Numbered from the stretch's first letter, positions 45,753-57,699 are shown. The stretch is 64,000 bases of DNA from Neurospora intermedia (GCA_037102815.1 BTPP01000009.1:1364001-1428000), one strand, 5' to 3'. Notes: generated from the sequence alone by a model not told the origin. Numbers and translations: made by a program.

Positions 45753-47204
45753 ATGGCTTCCTCCAAAAGCAACCAGGACATCGTCCATCCAAGCAGCGAC
45801 CCGTCCATCTACCATGAATACGAGTCCAAATGGTCAACGCTCCCCTCCGACTCGGCAGGTTGGGTCCAACGCGCAAAAGACGTAGCTGCAGTTCTTGCCC
45901 CTGACGCCGCCGCCCGTGAGAAAGCCAACAAGACTCCCCGTGCCGAAGTGGCTCTCCTCAAACACTCCGGCCTACTCAAGATCCTTGGTCCAAAGGAGTA
46001 CGGCGGCGGTGAACAGCCATGGAGCGTGGCTTACCAGGCAATTCGGGAAGTCGCCAAGGGCGATGGGTGAGTAGGATGCCCCGAGTTCACCACCTTACCA
46101 CCATCAACAACAGCCATCGAGGGCTATGCTGACAGACTGAACACCTCAAAAAGCTCAATCGGTATGCTGCTAGGCTATCACCTCCTCTGGGCTTTTTCCT
46201 CTTCCATCCTCGGCACTCCCTCCCAAATTGCCAAATGGACTGCACTCATCACCTCACAAAACCTCTTCGTCGGCGGTGCCGTCAACCCGCGCGACAGCGA
46301 CCTCGTCATCACCGCCGACCCCAATGACTCGACCAAAATCATCTTTAACGGCTCCAAACACTTCACCACCGGCGCAGCCGTCTCGGATCTGATCGTGCTT
46401 GAAGGCTCTCTCTCTTCCTCCTCTTTCCCCGAGTCTGGTGGCGCACACATCTTCGCCTACGTACCCACCACCGACCCCGGCATCACCTTTTCCTTCAACT
46501 GGGACGCCATCGGTCTGCGACTGACCGAATCAGGCTCAGCGCAGATCTCCAACGTTGTCGTCTCCTGGGAGGACGCGTTGGGCTGGGATGCTTCCACCAA
46601 ACAACCCCTGCCAGACATCCTAGGCGTCCCCTTTGCCACTCTGTTGCTTCCCACTATCCAACTGGTCTTCACCAACTTCTACCTCGGCATCGCGCTCGCG
46701 GCTTTGGACCTAGCAGCTGCTTACACGCGCAAGAGCACACGGCCGTGGCCTTACCTTTCAGGCGGCGAGCGCGAAACCGTTGCTCCCGCCGAGAAGGCCA
46801 CAGATGAGTTTTATATCTTGTCCACGTACGGTACGCACCATGCCCACTTGTTGGCGGCTACGGCGCTGGTTGATCGGGCCAATGAGGGGCTTTCTGGTCT
46901 TTTTGCTGCTTATGCTGGTAACCATACCAGAGATAACCGGGGGGAGGTGACGGCGCTGCAAAGGGGTGAGATAAGCGAGCTGATTGCGGCTGCAAAGATT
47001 GTGGTGACGGATGTCGGCCTTAAGGTGACAAGTGATGTATTTGAGGTGACGGGATCAAGGGCGACGGCGAGTAAGGTCGGCTTGGATCGATTCTGGCGGG
47101 ACTTGAGGACGCATACGCTGCATGATCCGATCGCGTATAAGCGGAGGGAGGTTGGAAGGTGGGTGTTGTTGGGGGAGATTCCGACGCCTACTTGGTATAC
47201 GTGA
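45753..47204 (+). CDS. DszC-like flavin monooxygenase (acyl-CoA dehydrogenase fold)
   Basis: Exons 45753..46066 and 46154..47204 give 454 residues; the 87-nt intron (GTGAGT..AAAAG) has a slightly weak acceptor, but joining restores AKGDGSIGMLLGYHLLW without a frame change. The whole length follows bacterial DszC and related sulfur-acquisition oxidoreductases: SGLLKILGPKEYGG, LGYH (residues 111-114), NGSKHFTTGA, VFEVTGSRAT, and the end LDRFWRDLRTHTLHDP. The HTLHDP box (His425, His428) corresponds to the active-site HSLHDP of DszC. Such group D enzymes take FMNH2 from a separate reductase and oxidise sulfur or nitrogen compounds; they are not true acyl-CoA dehydrogenases, because the catalytic Glu context of that family is absent. 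Divergent from the SfnG-like gene and probably co-regulated with it. The exact substrate is unknown; an organosulfur compound is the best inference. Confidence 0.88.
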
Positions 47205-47495
47205 GTTCTCGGCCGACGCGATTCATTGGAGGAAGAAATAATGGAAGAAGGACGATATGACCGCAAAGAGAGAACTCTAGCGACTGCAAAGAAGTTGCTT
47301 CGGTGGGTCTGAATGCTAGAAATACAAACTGAAAAACAAGTAAGGGATCCGGCACCGCTTTACCTCCACCCGCCCATCGTCATCGCTCCAATCATGACAG
47401 TGACCGTCTTGTGTGTATCTGTATTTCATCTACCTCTACCACCAATCAACAAGAACCAGATAACGTATATATCATCTCCAGGGGTATGGTGTGGA
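47205..47495. other. Short convergent spacer
   Basis: Spacer between the DszC-like stop and the minus-strand frame at 47496. Nothing notable. Confidence 0.4.
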
Positions 47496-48497
47496 TCAGC
47501 GTGCTCCGGTTGGCCTGCTGACAAAGATTTCCTCCGCCTCGTCGTCATCCGGATCCTCAATACTTGTCCTCCTCTTCGCCTCAACGGCGCGGTTGATCTT
47601 CTTGCCGTCCTCGCCGATAACCAGATCCTCCATTACAGCATCCAGTTCCTCGGGCTCCTCTGTGATAGGAACACCGCTTCTAGGGCTAGCATTTTCCTTC
47701 TGCCTTTCTGAGCCCTGTTCGCCCGTCGAAGACGTCGTGACCTCCCTCTCATCCTTCTTGCCGAATCCAGGAGTAGAGAAAGGCCACAGATTACCAAACG
47801 GACTACCGCTTTTGCTCGGATGGACGGGGAGCGGCTTGACCAGGATCTTCTCCCGCGCAGGGTCGATGCCAGAGACCGTACGGCCCGAAGTGGGAGACTG
47901 TTCCGAATCTTGGGCATTGCCTTCAACCTCAGGCATGGCAAAGTCTCCAAATTCTTCGTCGTCGATATCATCCACCACTTCACCTCCGTCAGCTCCATCA
48001 TCAGATTCGCTGTCACGCCCATCCCCGAATCGTTCTGCATCCTGGCTATCCCCCCTGCTCTTGTTCTTCTGTCCACCGGGAACCATACCGCGCCACCAGG
48101 ACCCACGATTCCACGTACTACCTCCCAAGCCGTTATGGGCTGTGTTATCCAACTCTCCATCATCGCTACCAGACCCATTGCCATCGTTGTCCTCATCCTC
48201 GTCCTCTTCATCCTCAAAGGGATTCCGGAGGCTATCGCTGGCTGACTCATCTGGGAGGCTGAATGTACCAGAACCGGTGGAATTGTCGGTCTGAGCCGAG
48301 CCGCCCTCTTGCCCGCCATTCGCTGCAGCTTCAGCATTGCGCTTGTTCATAGCTAGCCTGGCAGCAAGTTGGAGACGCGCACGAGAAGGAGGAATGTTAA
48401 GCGGGGGAGGTGGTGGCGGGGGCGGTGGAATCGAAGGTGGATTCATCGAGTTTGAGAGGTTGGCGTTCAGGGGATCGGTATAAGCACGGAACTGCAT
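47496..48497 (-). CDS. Acidic low-complexity protein or C-terminal exon of the SAPS gene
   Basis: A 333-codon frame with strong compositional signature: a nine-proline run (IPPPPPPPPPLNIPP), the helix SRARLQLAARLAMNKRNAE, several Asp/Glu runs (FEDEEDEDEDNDGNG), and an acidic-aromatic motif DDEEFGDFAMPE. Such acidic EFGDF-like tails and the SRAR-QLAARLA helix are what I would expect at the C-terminus of fungal Sit4-associated (SAPS) proteins, whose core lies just upstream on the same strand. A good branch point (CACTAAC) and acceptor candidates (TTTACCAG, ATTCAG) stand right before the frame, which favours an exon over an independent start. However, the upstream SAPS frame stops at 49000 and I find no good donor before that stop. 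So either it is a separate gene, an alternative exon, or a base error hides the junction. Confidence 0.55.
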   Translation of the reverse strand: MQFRAYTDPLNANLSNSMNPPSIPPPPPPPPPLNIPPSRARLQLAARLAMNKRNAEAAANGGQEGGSAQTDNSTGSGTFSLPDESASDSLRNPFEDEEDEDEDNDGNGSGSDDGELDNTAHNGLGGSTWNRGSWWRGMVPGGQKNKSRGDSQDAERFGDGRDSESDDGADGGEVVDDIDDEEFGDFAMPEVEGNAQDSEQSPTSGRTVSGIDPAREKILVKPLPVHPSKSGSPFGNLWPFSTPGFGKKDEREVTTSSTGEQGSERQKENASPRSGVPITEEPEELDAVMEDLVIGEDGKKINRAVEAKRRTSIEDPDDDEAEEIFVSRPTGAR

Positions 48498-48999
48498 GCT
48501 GAATTAGCATATTGTTCGCATCTGGTAAAGAAACAAACAAAGGGAAACGGTTAGTGGAATGTGAATCAAGAAAACGTGAGCAGAATCAGGCAGGCATAGC
48601 GACTGGCAACTGCGTAGTAACACGGATAAAGGGTCAGGAGACAGAGATCATGCCATCGTGCGAGATATAGGTGATATGCAACAATAGAAGGAACCATGGA
48701 AAGCATAAGGGGGTCTTCTTGGCGTTGCGGCACCCTTGGTGTCAGAGAAGAACCGACCACGGCCCCGAGGAAGGGAACCTGATCACGAGTATCCACTGGA
48801 GTGAGGAGAAGGAGGAAAATGCGAGGAAAACATGTCCGAAGTTGCTAGCCCACTATGTCCTTGGCGCCCTTTAATCATACAACACCCTCAACCAGAAGAA
48901 TAACCCTGACAGCTCGGACGTCGTGAAGCAGATGCAGAGCAAGGATTGTTGCCCGAGTCTCGTGTCAGAGGGTTCAGATTGGGGATCGAACCCTCATAA
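48498..48999. other. Spacer or intron between SAPS core and downstream frame
   Basis: Contains an 8-bp hairpin GAGGGTTC/GAACCCTC (48967-48994, 12-nt loop) just after the SAPS stop, a possible donor GTATGA (about 48880, minus), and intron-like 3' signals near 48500-48552. Confidence 0.45.
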
Positions 49000-51900
49000 T
49001 CATATTCGGTCGGTGTCCTCTGATCGAGAAGGGGACGGAGGAGGAAAGTGGATCATCCGGTTGATTTGAGACAGGAAGTGATTGAGCTCGAGTGCGTCGG
49101 TAGGACTTGGTTCTGGCCTCGACCATTGGCCTTCAAAGTCGTCATAGAGTGGAGCGTCGATCTCATCAACTCCCCATGCAGGCTCGATAGGGTTCTCCTG
49201 GGTGGAAAATTGCGGTCTCACTGGTGATGGTGCTTCGGAGGATCGAGCCGGCGGTGGCGAGTTTGTCTGGGTAGGGGGTCGCTGTGCGAACGTTTCCGCT
49301 TTCCGAGCAAGGGCTGGAGAGCAGCCATCAAAGTCGGCAAGACCTTCTTCGAAGTCCTCATGGTCCAATTCATAGCTGCTTGGGTCGTCTTCGTAGTCTT
49401 GTTCCTCGAAGGGCTCGTTGTGTTCGACATCGACTTCGAAATCAACATCCTTAACATGGTGGGCCTCGGCAAGCTCCTCCCCGTCGACGAAGGAGCCGTG
49501 GTCGCGTTTGCTCGGTATCAGGGGCTCACTTGAGCCCAGGGGGAACATGTCATGGGGTGGGAGAAGAGAAGAGACATAATCAGAATAACCAACCTCATTG
49601 TTAACATCCTCCTCGTTGTCCTGTTCCTCGTCCTCGTCCTCATCGCTCGAACTACCAAACCCGCTCATAAGAGTACCGGCGCTGATGGCAAACGGCCCGA
49701 TTCCATTTCCACCCGAACTGTCCGCAACATCCTGTCCTCCATTCAACCCTGCCTCAGCAAGGGCGTTGGAACCGCCACTCAGACCAAGAGATCCAAGAGC
49801 GGAGAGTCCTACGCCAGACATCCCGGAGCCAGAACGGCCCATCAGACTCTCTGGCCGTACACCCCCGAGCACAGCATTATCGCGTGTTCGCGTAGCGCTA
49901 AGCGGGCCTTCCACGTATTCGATCCAATCCCGCGCCATGACCTTCTCCAAAATGCTTTCTGTGAGAACTTCGGTTTCGTGGCGCTCAGTAAACTTGACCA
50001 CCTCTTCAGCAATGAGCGTCAAGTGCCCCATGTATCCCATACGGGTCTTTCTCTCGCTCTCGGATTTCTCGCTGGTGAGCTGTCCACCAATGATTTGGTT
50101 GGTGATGTCGGCCGTCTCAAAGAGGCTGATAGCCAGCTTATGGTTATAGCTGTCCTTCATAGGACCGTTAAAAACTTGCTGCACAATGTCGTAAACCACG
50201 TTGTGCAGAAAGTTGTTCCACGGATAAGAGAAGAAGAAGCTCAAGATCGTGGGTACAACCTTGTATTCGACAAACTGCATCTTCAGGTAGTCGCCAACAA
50301 CAGGCTCATGCTTCTTGTCGGCCTCAGAAGCGTCGTGGGCGATGGTGGCATCGGGGTCACTTTGTTCTCCACCGGTAGACATCTGACTGGTCTCCGCCTG
50401 CTCCTCCTTTGATATGGTGTCCTGGCTAGGCTCCGAGAGGTCTGTTGTTCGAGGGGATGCCGAAAAGAGCGGCGCAGGAGTATCGTCCGGGTGGGGAGAC
50501 ATCTCTTCTGGCGCTACGGGCTTGTCCGAGCCGCTGCGAAGTTCCAATTGTGCATCCTCGGACGGCTTAAGGTCCGAATCACTTCCTTCTTTGTTGACGG
50601 TGGTTTCTTCTGTCTTGTTGCCATCATCGTTTTGCCCTTCAGAAGCAGACGCTGTCCTAATTGGCACGGATGCCTTCTTGGTAGGGGACAAAGGCGCCAC
50701 CACCAGGTTCGGGTCGTCGAACTTGATGGGTGCTGTATCCTCCATGGGATTATGGTGGTCGCGAACACGCAGCCTTGGAGAGCTCAGCGGCTCGTCAACA
50801 AAGTCATCCTCGTCCTTATCCAGGAATGACGATGTCGGGCCTGGCAATGAACCTTCAGGAAGCTCCTCGATGCCGTGCGTGATGTCCTCGTCGGTAGTAT
50901 GGGTGACCTCCTCAAAGCCATCATCATCTACCGATGTATTGGTGACCCCCAGCTTTCTGCCGGTATCCGCTGGGGAAGAGTGCGCCGCGCGCATTGTGAT
51001 GTCTTCCGCCGCGGATGGAGGTTCCTGCTCCCGAACAGGCACGAGCTGGCCTTGCGCGCGCAGCAACTGTCGCTGAGCATCACGCTGCGCAATGACTTCT
51101 TCGGCGCCTACCTCATTCAGCAAGCCCATGTTGCTGCAGTGGAGCAGCTCAGCCATCAGCTCACATGTCTTGAACCTGTCGAAGCCCAGCGGCTCGATAT
51201 AATCACCAAACGTGGAAGTGAAGCGTTCCTTTTGCGCCGGGGCGTTCATGATGAGCCTCATAAAATCCGGAATATGGTCGGCAAACATGCGAAGCAAGGT
51301 TCCAAGATAAATCGGGTCGCGGGCCGAGGGGGTCGAGTTGGGCTCGGTTGCCTCTGGGTCGTAATCGGAGTTGTTCTTTCTAATCACTTCGATGACAATG
51401 CCCACACCACACGTGAGGGGGTTGCCGCCACCAAGCATGTAATTGATCAACTGCTCCACGCAGGGTCTCGAGACAAGTTGTCGTGTGAGCTCGTTCGGTC
51501 CGATGCAAGTCTGTTCATTTTGCGAGGCATTGGCGGAGACAGTAATGATGGCCTTGATGAAATCGGCGGCGGATGTCTGGGTTGCCCAGCCATGTTCTGG
51601 GCCGAGAAAAGAAAGCAGAGAGGGCATCACATCCTGGGTATAGAGCCACTGGATGAGATAACAAATTAGTACAAGAAAGATCCCAAGACAGAAACTGATC
51701 CACCTACTTCGACTATACCGTGCCCAGCCTCGGTTCTTTCCAAGCTGATGATTCTCAGCAGCAAATCCATAACCATGGGGCAGTCGACGTGCTTGAGCAT
51801 ATCGGGAACCGCGTTATCGAGAGACTTGAGAAGATCAATCATTTCCTCGGTCTTCCTGTCGAACAAGGACTCATTGACCTTGGTGAAGTAACTGGCCTGG

Positions 51901-52376
51901 AGGGGGTCGAGCGGGGCAGGGCGCTTCAGGAATTGCCAGAACTCGCGCAGCAGGTCTTTGCTCTCCATAAGAGCCTCGAATATTGACCAATTGTCTGACG
52001 ACAGAATCTCGGCCGCGACGAAGGCATAGCGGTTCCGTTTCTTTTCGACGGCGCTGTCATCATTGCTCGCATCGGTGGCCCGCGATGAGGCGCGGGGTCG
52101 AGTGAAGGGTAGGGAGATACCCTTCTGGTTTTCGTCTTCCGCGTCGTCCTCGGTTTCGGCAGCCGCCACGGGCTCCAGCTTGGGCGCGACAACGTATTCT
52201 AGCAACCGCTTGAGGACATCCTGGTCGCGGAGATACTCGACCAGCTTCGCATTGTGTTGTTTGAGCTCCTGGATCAAGTCGCTCTCATCGAGAAGCTCCT
52301 CAAGGGCAAAGTCGCCGCGATCGAGGATGTTGTCTATTGTGCTGGCAACAGCGTAGCCGCCGAACCGCCAGAACAT
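49000..52376 (-). CDS. SAPS-domain protein (Sit4/PP6 phosphatase-associated)
   Basis: Exons 52376..51708 and 51648..49000 give 1105 residues. The 59-nt intron (GTAGGT, branch GTACTAAT, acceptor TCCAG) joins HGIVE to WLYTQDVMPSLLSFLGP, a hallmark junction block of the family. Residues 1-500 form the SAPS helical repeat: MFWRFGGYAVASTID, LEELLDESDLIQELKQHN, ISLERTEAGHGIVE and SANASQNEQTCIG are diagnostic. The rest is Ser/Asp/Glu-rich and probably disordered, with a second helical block (YKVVPTILSFFFSYPWNNFLHN, here quoted in part from about residue 655). SAPS proteins (yeast Sap155/185/190, S. pombe Ekc1, human PP6R) bind the catalytic subunit of the Sit4/PP6 Ser/Thr phosphatase and direct it in G1 progression and TOR-linked signalling. 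Long frames on the opposite strand are shadows. A possible C-terminal continuation lies at 47496-48497. Confidence 0.92.
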
Positions 52377-55017
52377 GTTGGGCGAATGTTATGAGTACGT
52401 TGTGGCGCCAGCAGTGAGGGGCACTGACACCGGACACGATTGGGGTAGCTGTTTTGACAATTGTATGCAAGTTCGGGGGGGGCGGGCATGCGGCGGGGTT
52501 GAAAAGCAAGTGGGATGCAAATTGCGGATTGACCGGATTATTTGGACGTCCAGGTCGGATGTGGTCTAGCCTAGCTCGGATTTTTCGTCTAATGGCGCTG
52601 GTCTGGGGAGAAAGTATCGAATGGGGTTATGAGCTTGTTAATCGGTCGGACATAGGGTATCTCAATGTTTAAAAACTGCGATGAGGAGTAGACGGCGTTA
52701 GCTTGTGTAGCGAGGCCAGGACAATAAAGGTCCAAGGTAGACGATAATCAGTAGCGATGATGCAAGATGGGCGCCGAGCATTGCCCCAATCTGGCCAGAC
52801 TTGGAACAGGAGCAGGTTCACGAGGAGGACTGGACAACTAAGGCAAAATAGGGTTCGCTGGCGACGGCAAGTGGGATTCGGCAGCCTTGAAGATAGGGGC
52901 AGGCAGCACAAAGTCTCTGGAGGGACCGGAAGTGAAGAGCAGCTGATACAGATGCAGGGGGGCACGTGAAATGACTGGCTGGGACCATGTTTGGCGCCCA
53001 AGGATCGAAGGGTAGAAGCACCTTCTCCAAACCATTTGCTGCTGGGTTTCGAGGCGTGCAGAAAGGAGCAGCTTGCATTTCCCAGCTGAACCGAACCGCA
53101 AGCGCAACACGTATGCGCACAGAGAAAGTACCAGGTAGGTAAGGCAGTTGCTATAGGATGTTGTTGTTGTTGTTGTAGTTGTCGTTGTTGATGGGGATAT
53201 GGTGACGATGGTGATGAGGGGCGATGGTGGTTGACGACCTCAGCTGGTGGTTGTGATGATTGATGACGGGGGGGGGGCAGGGACGGAGGGCAGGACGGGG
53301 GCACGGGGCAACAACATCCATTCCACACAAGGACGGGACGGGAGGGCAGGGCAGAGGAGGGGAAGGGAAGTGGAAGCTCCTGCCCGTGCTAACTGCAACC
53401 TGCGACGAGCCCTGGCTGCCTCCACCTCTGCACTAGTGGTGGTTGCCCTGCGTCGCGGATGGGGGAGGAGGGCGACAGCGGGCGCCGGGCATAGCACTGG
53501 ATTGGGGACTGGACTGCAGTGGCCCGGACTCGGAGGGGCCTGGCCAAAGAAGGGGGCTTTCGTCGAGGACGGAGCCGGAGGGCGAGGAGGGGTCCCGTAG
53601 GTAGGTATGAAGGGGAGGGGGGAGGGAGCCTGAAAGGCCAGACAGAAAGCACGTACAGAAATTGAAGTTTTTGTTGATTGTTGAAGGGAGACAATCAAAT
53701 CGCAGTACGACCGTGACCTGACTACCACCCGGGTTGAGAATCAAGGAAGGGCGTTGCCGGCATCAAGAATCGACTGAGCGACGGGACAGACGCAATCGGG
53801 ACGCACGCGTGGGCAAGTTGGGTTGTTGAAGGATTTGGGCCGGGCAGATTAAGCCGAGATGGAGATGCAGATTCCAGATTCCAGATTTGTTGATGTCTCC
53901 GTCCGAGTCAAAATTGGAGGAATGGAGTGGGCAATGCACTGGGTGGGCTTGGTCACGCTTGATTACGTCTCGCCGTCTCCGCAACACCGGCTATGGGAGC
54001 TGCTCATTGGTTGACAGTGATGGAGCTGGGCGCTTGGGCCAGCCTTGGTCCGCGCTTTTTATCGACAGTGAGGACGCCGATGCCGTGTCTGAGTGAACCT
54101 TCTTATCGCATACAAAAACATGCCGCTTACTTCACGTCATGTCGAGATAGATCTTCACCGTGACAATGCTGTCAACTATTTCCAGCTCTTGGACAGCAGT
54201 AATAGGGATACAATTCAACTCACAGCCCATGGCGTACTGTGGCCAACGTCAGTTACAAACATGAAGCCGTCTTGTCTCTGCCCTTGAGATCATCAGAGTG
54301 ATCCTCCTCCCTTGCTGTCAACCCCTTCACCAGGTCTCAAGGCAAGCCAGGCTTCTGAAGCCACCAGCGATCCCAACACCCATCCAATCCTCGGTCCTCC
54401 TCGTTGTGTTGAAGGCAAATCTGTCGCGCCGCCCATTCGCCACGTTTTTTACCCCTGGCTCAGCACGTGTCGACCACAGATGGCATGCCACTGGCAGCCG
54501 CCAGCCCCCAGCTCTCGACGCGCCAATAACAAAGGGATGGAACCTACCTAACCGATTCCCCGTTATCTTATCTTACCTGCGAGTTAGGTACCCGACAACC
54601 TCAATGGATCACTCGCACAATACGCCCCCTCTTTGTGGAATTCCACCCATGAAAGAGGTTTGGCAAGGTAGCTGAAGGGTCAAATATCACACTATACATC
54701 TTGTTTCTCACTTTTGGTTCAGAAATATCGGTTCATGATGGAATACGTCGGTGATCGGCTACAACTGACTGGAAGCTGAGACAAGAGCCAAGTGAGATCC
54801 CGGAATGACAATCAGGGCAAATATTGTGGGTGATCCTCCAAGTGTTTCAGTACTGGGCGATTATAAAAGAAAGGAAGAGCTCGTCCACGGCCATCCAAAA
54901 CTGTCACCAAAGGATATTGTGAAACTGACGCAAAAGTGCGTGGGATTGCGATAAACACAACTGCAAAGATGTCAAACATGACCGACGGCTCGGCAACCTC
55001 CATTGCGGTACCGGGAA
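52377..55017. other. Intergenic, promoter/5' leader side of SAPS gene
   Basis: 2.6 kb without a supported gene. Contains GTT/TTG repeats at about 53160-53190 and G-rich tracts with GGGGGGGG at 53270-53380, as in long leaders of regulatory genes. Open frames there are Pro/Arg/Ser-rich and look random. Confidence 0.45.
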
Positions 55018-55597
55018 CTAATGCCCTGGCATGTCCCCGGAGAGCCACTCCCGCGCAAAGTGAAATTCCACAGGCTTTTGACGCATAAGAACAAGGATGC
55101 GGCCGCCCTCGGAGTACCGGACTGTGCCAGTGTAGACAATTATGTCTCCCGGACGAATTGGCAGATAACAGAGACGCTTCTTTACGTGGTAGCATCCATT
55201 GTCCTCAAAACGATGGGAAATGATTGATGTCCGGTTTGTGGCTGACTTCAAGTCGAGGTCGCTGCACGTAACAATTCCATTCGATGCGATGCAGTGAATA
55301 TTGTGAGCGCCAGACATCAGAAAACTGGACACCCAGACTGCAAATTTGGCTGGAGGAAAAATATGGCGCAGTCCACAAAGATGATTTGAGCCAGTGTGAT
55401 GTTTGGGACAATGCAGACGTGTTATACTCACCCAATGTGAAGAGCTTCTCGACCACGGAGGAGAGGGACTCAACAGAAATCCCAGAATAGAAGGGATGGG
55501 GAAGAGACCCAACATTTCTTCCAAAATATATATGCTCCGCATGAGAAGCAACAAGAAGATCTCCTCGCTTCCACTTGACAATGTCGATCAACCGCAT
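55018..55597 (-). CDS. Hypothetical spliced protein, 3' part of gene
   Basis: Two exons, down to 55432 and then 55349..55018, join across an 82-nt intron (donor GTGAGT, acceptor CTCCAG) to give VEKLFTLAKFAVWVSSFLMSG in frame. Without the intron each frame soon stops. From the first internal Met (55597) the product has 165 residues: a charged start (MRLIDIVKWKRGDLLVAS), a hydrophobic stretch around the splice junction, and a C-terminus with IRPGDIIVYTGTVRYSEGG ending WLSGDMPGH. The frame is open further upstream to about 55770, so another 5' exon is likely; an open stretch at 56115-56355 (minus, preceded by an intron-like 3' end) might belong to it. I recognise no family. Codon use is less C-biased than in neighbouring genes, so a decaying or recently acquired gene cannot be excluded. 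Confidence 0.45.
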
Positions 55598-56844
55598 TTC
55601 AGTCAAACTTTGTTTGGGTAGTGGAGCGGGTTTCCCGGTCAACGTATGAGCATAGCAAAACCGGTGATAGGTAATGGCACTAAAGCGCGGGTCGGTGTCA
55701 GTGTTAGGTCTTGCATTTGATAGAGGAGCATGATCTCCAAGTAGTGTGGGTGTGCTAGATACACCACATGCTGTTCACGGTGGTGTAGGGAAACTCAGAT
55801 GCGTAACCAGAGTGGGAGGTACAATGGTTACACCAGGACGAAACACCCAACAAGAGCTTATGTGGTCAACGTAGCGAAGCTGGTATTGAAACCGTATCCA
55901 ACTAACCTGCGCTCGGTGAGGCTGTCACCAGCCGTCACTGGTGAGTTCAAGTTGACGAAACAAGCCCCACGACATGGTGTGACCCGTATGGCTTCCGCAC
56001 AGTTTGCGTCCGTTATTATAGGAAATTAGGTAGGAAGAATACGGTGGATTGTGATGCTCCTGTATAGCGTCACGGCGCGAGGCTCAAAGTCTCGCCTTGG
56101 ATCCGTGGCGGCGATTAGAGAGCACGCGAGCATTTGATTGAGAATCGAGTGTGTGAGACATCGGGAGTGGCGACGGTAGAGACACTACAAAGGGATACTG
56201 GGAGAGTCGCGCTAGGGGAGTCGTAGGAAACAGCCATTGACAGGACTATTGGAAGATACATTCGACCAGTTGTGGGATGGGATGTCGGAAAAGTGGTTCC
56301 AACGCCGTCCACTTTGAGCTCCAGGTGAGATAGGATGATGGCAGACGCGTACTCGACGAACAAACCCTATAATGGGTATATTCGGTCAGTTGGACAATTG
56401 AAGATCGAAACAGGGAATTGTGAATCAGGTTTTGAAGTAAACAAAGGAACCACAAGTAGGATTGGCCACGGCTGTCCGAAGTACCACGTTCCCTGCGCAC
56501 ATCAGGGCAGATTTGGAGGTGGGAATTCCAGACAAGGTGATCAGTGGTAAATTACGCAACGTACATACATGTATGTATGTATGTACAATGTACTGGCTGT
56601 AACATCCACGGAGTGGACATCAAAGTGATAGGGCTGCATAGGGCCACCCCGCTGCTATGCGGAGCGCGTGAATTCCCCGCAATTCAGGCACAACTAGATC
56701 GTAATGTAACATTGACGACCTCCTTCTGTCCTCGACCAAACAATTGATTTTCATTCCAATTAGAGACCCTTGTGGCAGTCATCATCAAGCATGTCATTCT
56801 ACCTTTACCAACTCCCACCTTTTTCAAAGTAAACTTCCAACTGC
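55598..56844. other. Unresolved region, possible upstream exons
   Basis: Lies 5' of the hypothetical spliced gene and 3' of the Pth11-like gene. Minus-strand frames 55598-55770 and 56115-56355 read like protein (for example SHLELKVDGVGTTF) and have plausible acceptors, but donors could not be fixed. A CATGTATGTATGTATG repeat sits at about 56568-56584. Confidence 0.35.
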
Positions 56845-57699
56845 TCACACATTCGACGGCGGCGGCGGTGACCTGGCTCGGCATCCCAGCTCCTGTTCGC
56901 AACCATCTGTTCGATGTCTTCCAACTGAAACTTCCCTCGTCAGCATGATTCCCGACTCTCTCCACGCTCCCGGCATATTTGGAGCCTCACGCAGAAATTT
57001 CTCTAGAGACACTGTACTGGATCTAACGCCATCATTGGCTTTTGCTTTCAGTTGACGCCGGGCAAGGGGTATTTCGTCGTCAGCAATATTGACATCCCTC
57101 CGGACCATTGTTGACTCGGACGTGGCCGGCTGTGTACTTCGAGTCCCATTAGCCTGGCTTGTGGTGTTTCCTGCGGATCGTGCTCGTTTCCGCCTGAAGT
57201 AGTCTTGGACCGCCAAGCGGCCAAATGGAATAGAAACGGCGATGATGGCGACTGCTAGCTCGGCAGATTCCCATATGACTAGATCTGCTGCCGCGTCTGG
57301 CTCACAACAACGACAAATTAGTTATGCTCACTGATTCCGGCAAAGAAACAAGGCAAACTGACAGGTAAAATCATTCTCCAGGTCCGAAGCTTTGATGTAT
57401 GTCGTCTTGATGGCCGCAACGATGCCGGTCCTAGACATCATCGTCTCATTAGCACAACGATAAGTACCAATGCATGTCCATTATTCCCGTCCGGGAAGAA
57501 AGAGACCTACAGAAGCCCCAGACTCAGAACAAACCCAAGCACAATCTTTTCAATCTTCTTCACCTGAAGGTGCCAAATGATGCACCAAGGAAGTACCACC
57601 AAAGCAAAATCCGTCACTGCTGACCACGCTAGTAACCACCCAGTCAGTCAGTCAGTCAATCAATCAGGGACTTCTCTTTTTGTTTCTTTTCTTCCGTTT

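Noticed and set aside
45753-47204. True acyl-CoA dehydrogenase of fatty-acid oxidation
   Set aside because: The C-terminal HTLHDP and RFWRD blocks and the LGYH motif follow DszC-type monooxygenases instead.
47491-48294. Ser/Pro/Leu-rich plus-strand frame
   Set aside because: Antisense of the acidic minus-strand frame; composition is explained by the complement of Asp/Glu/Gly codons.
50414-51076. 220-codon Ser-rich plus-strand frame
   Set aside because: Antisense shadow of the SAPS gene.
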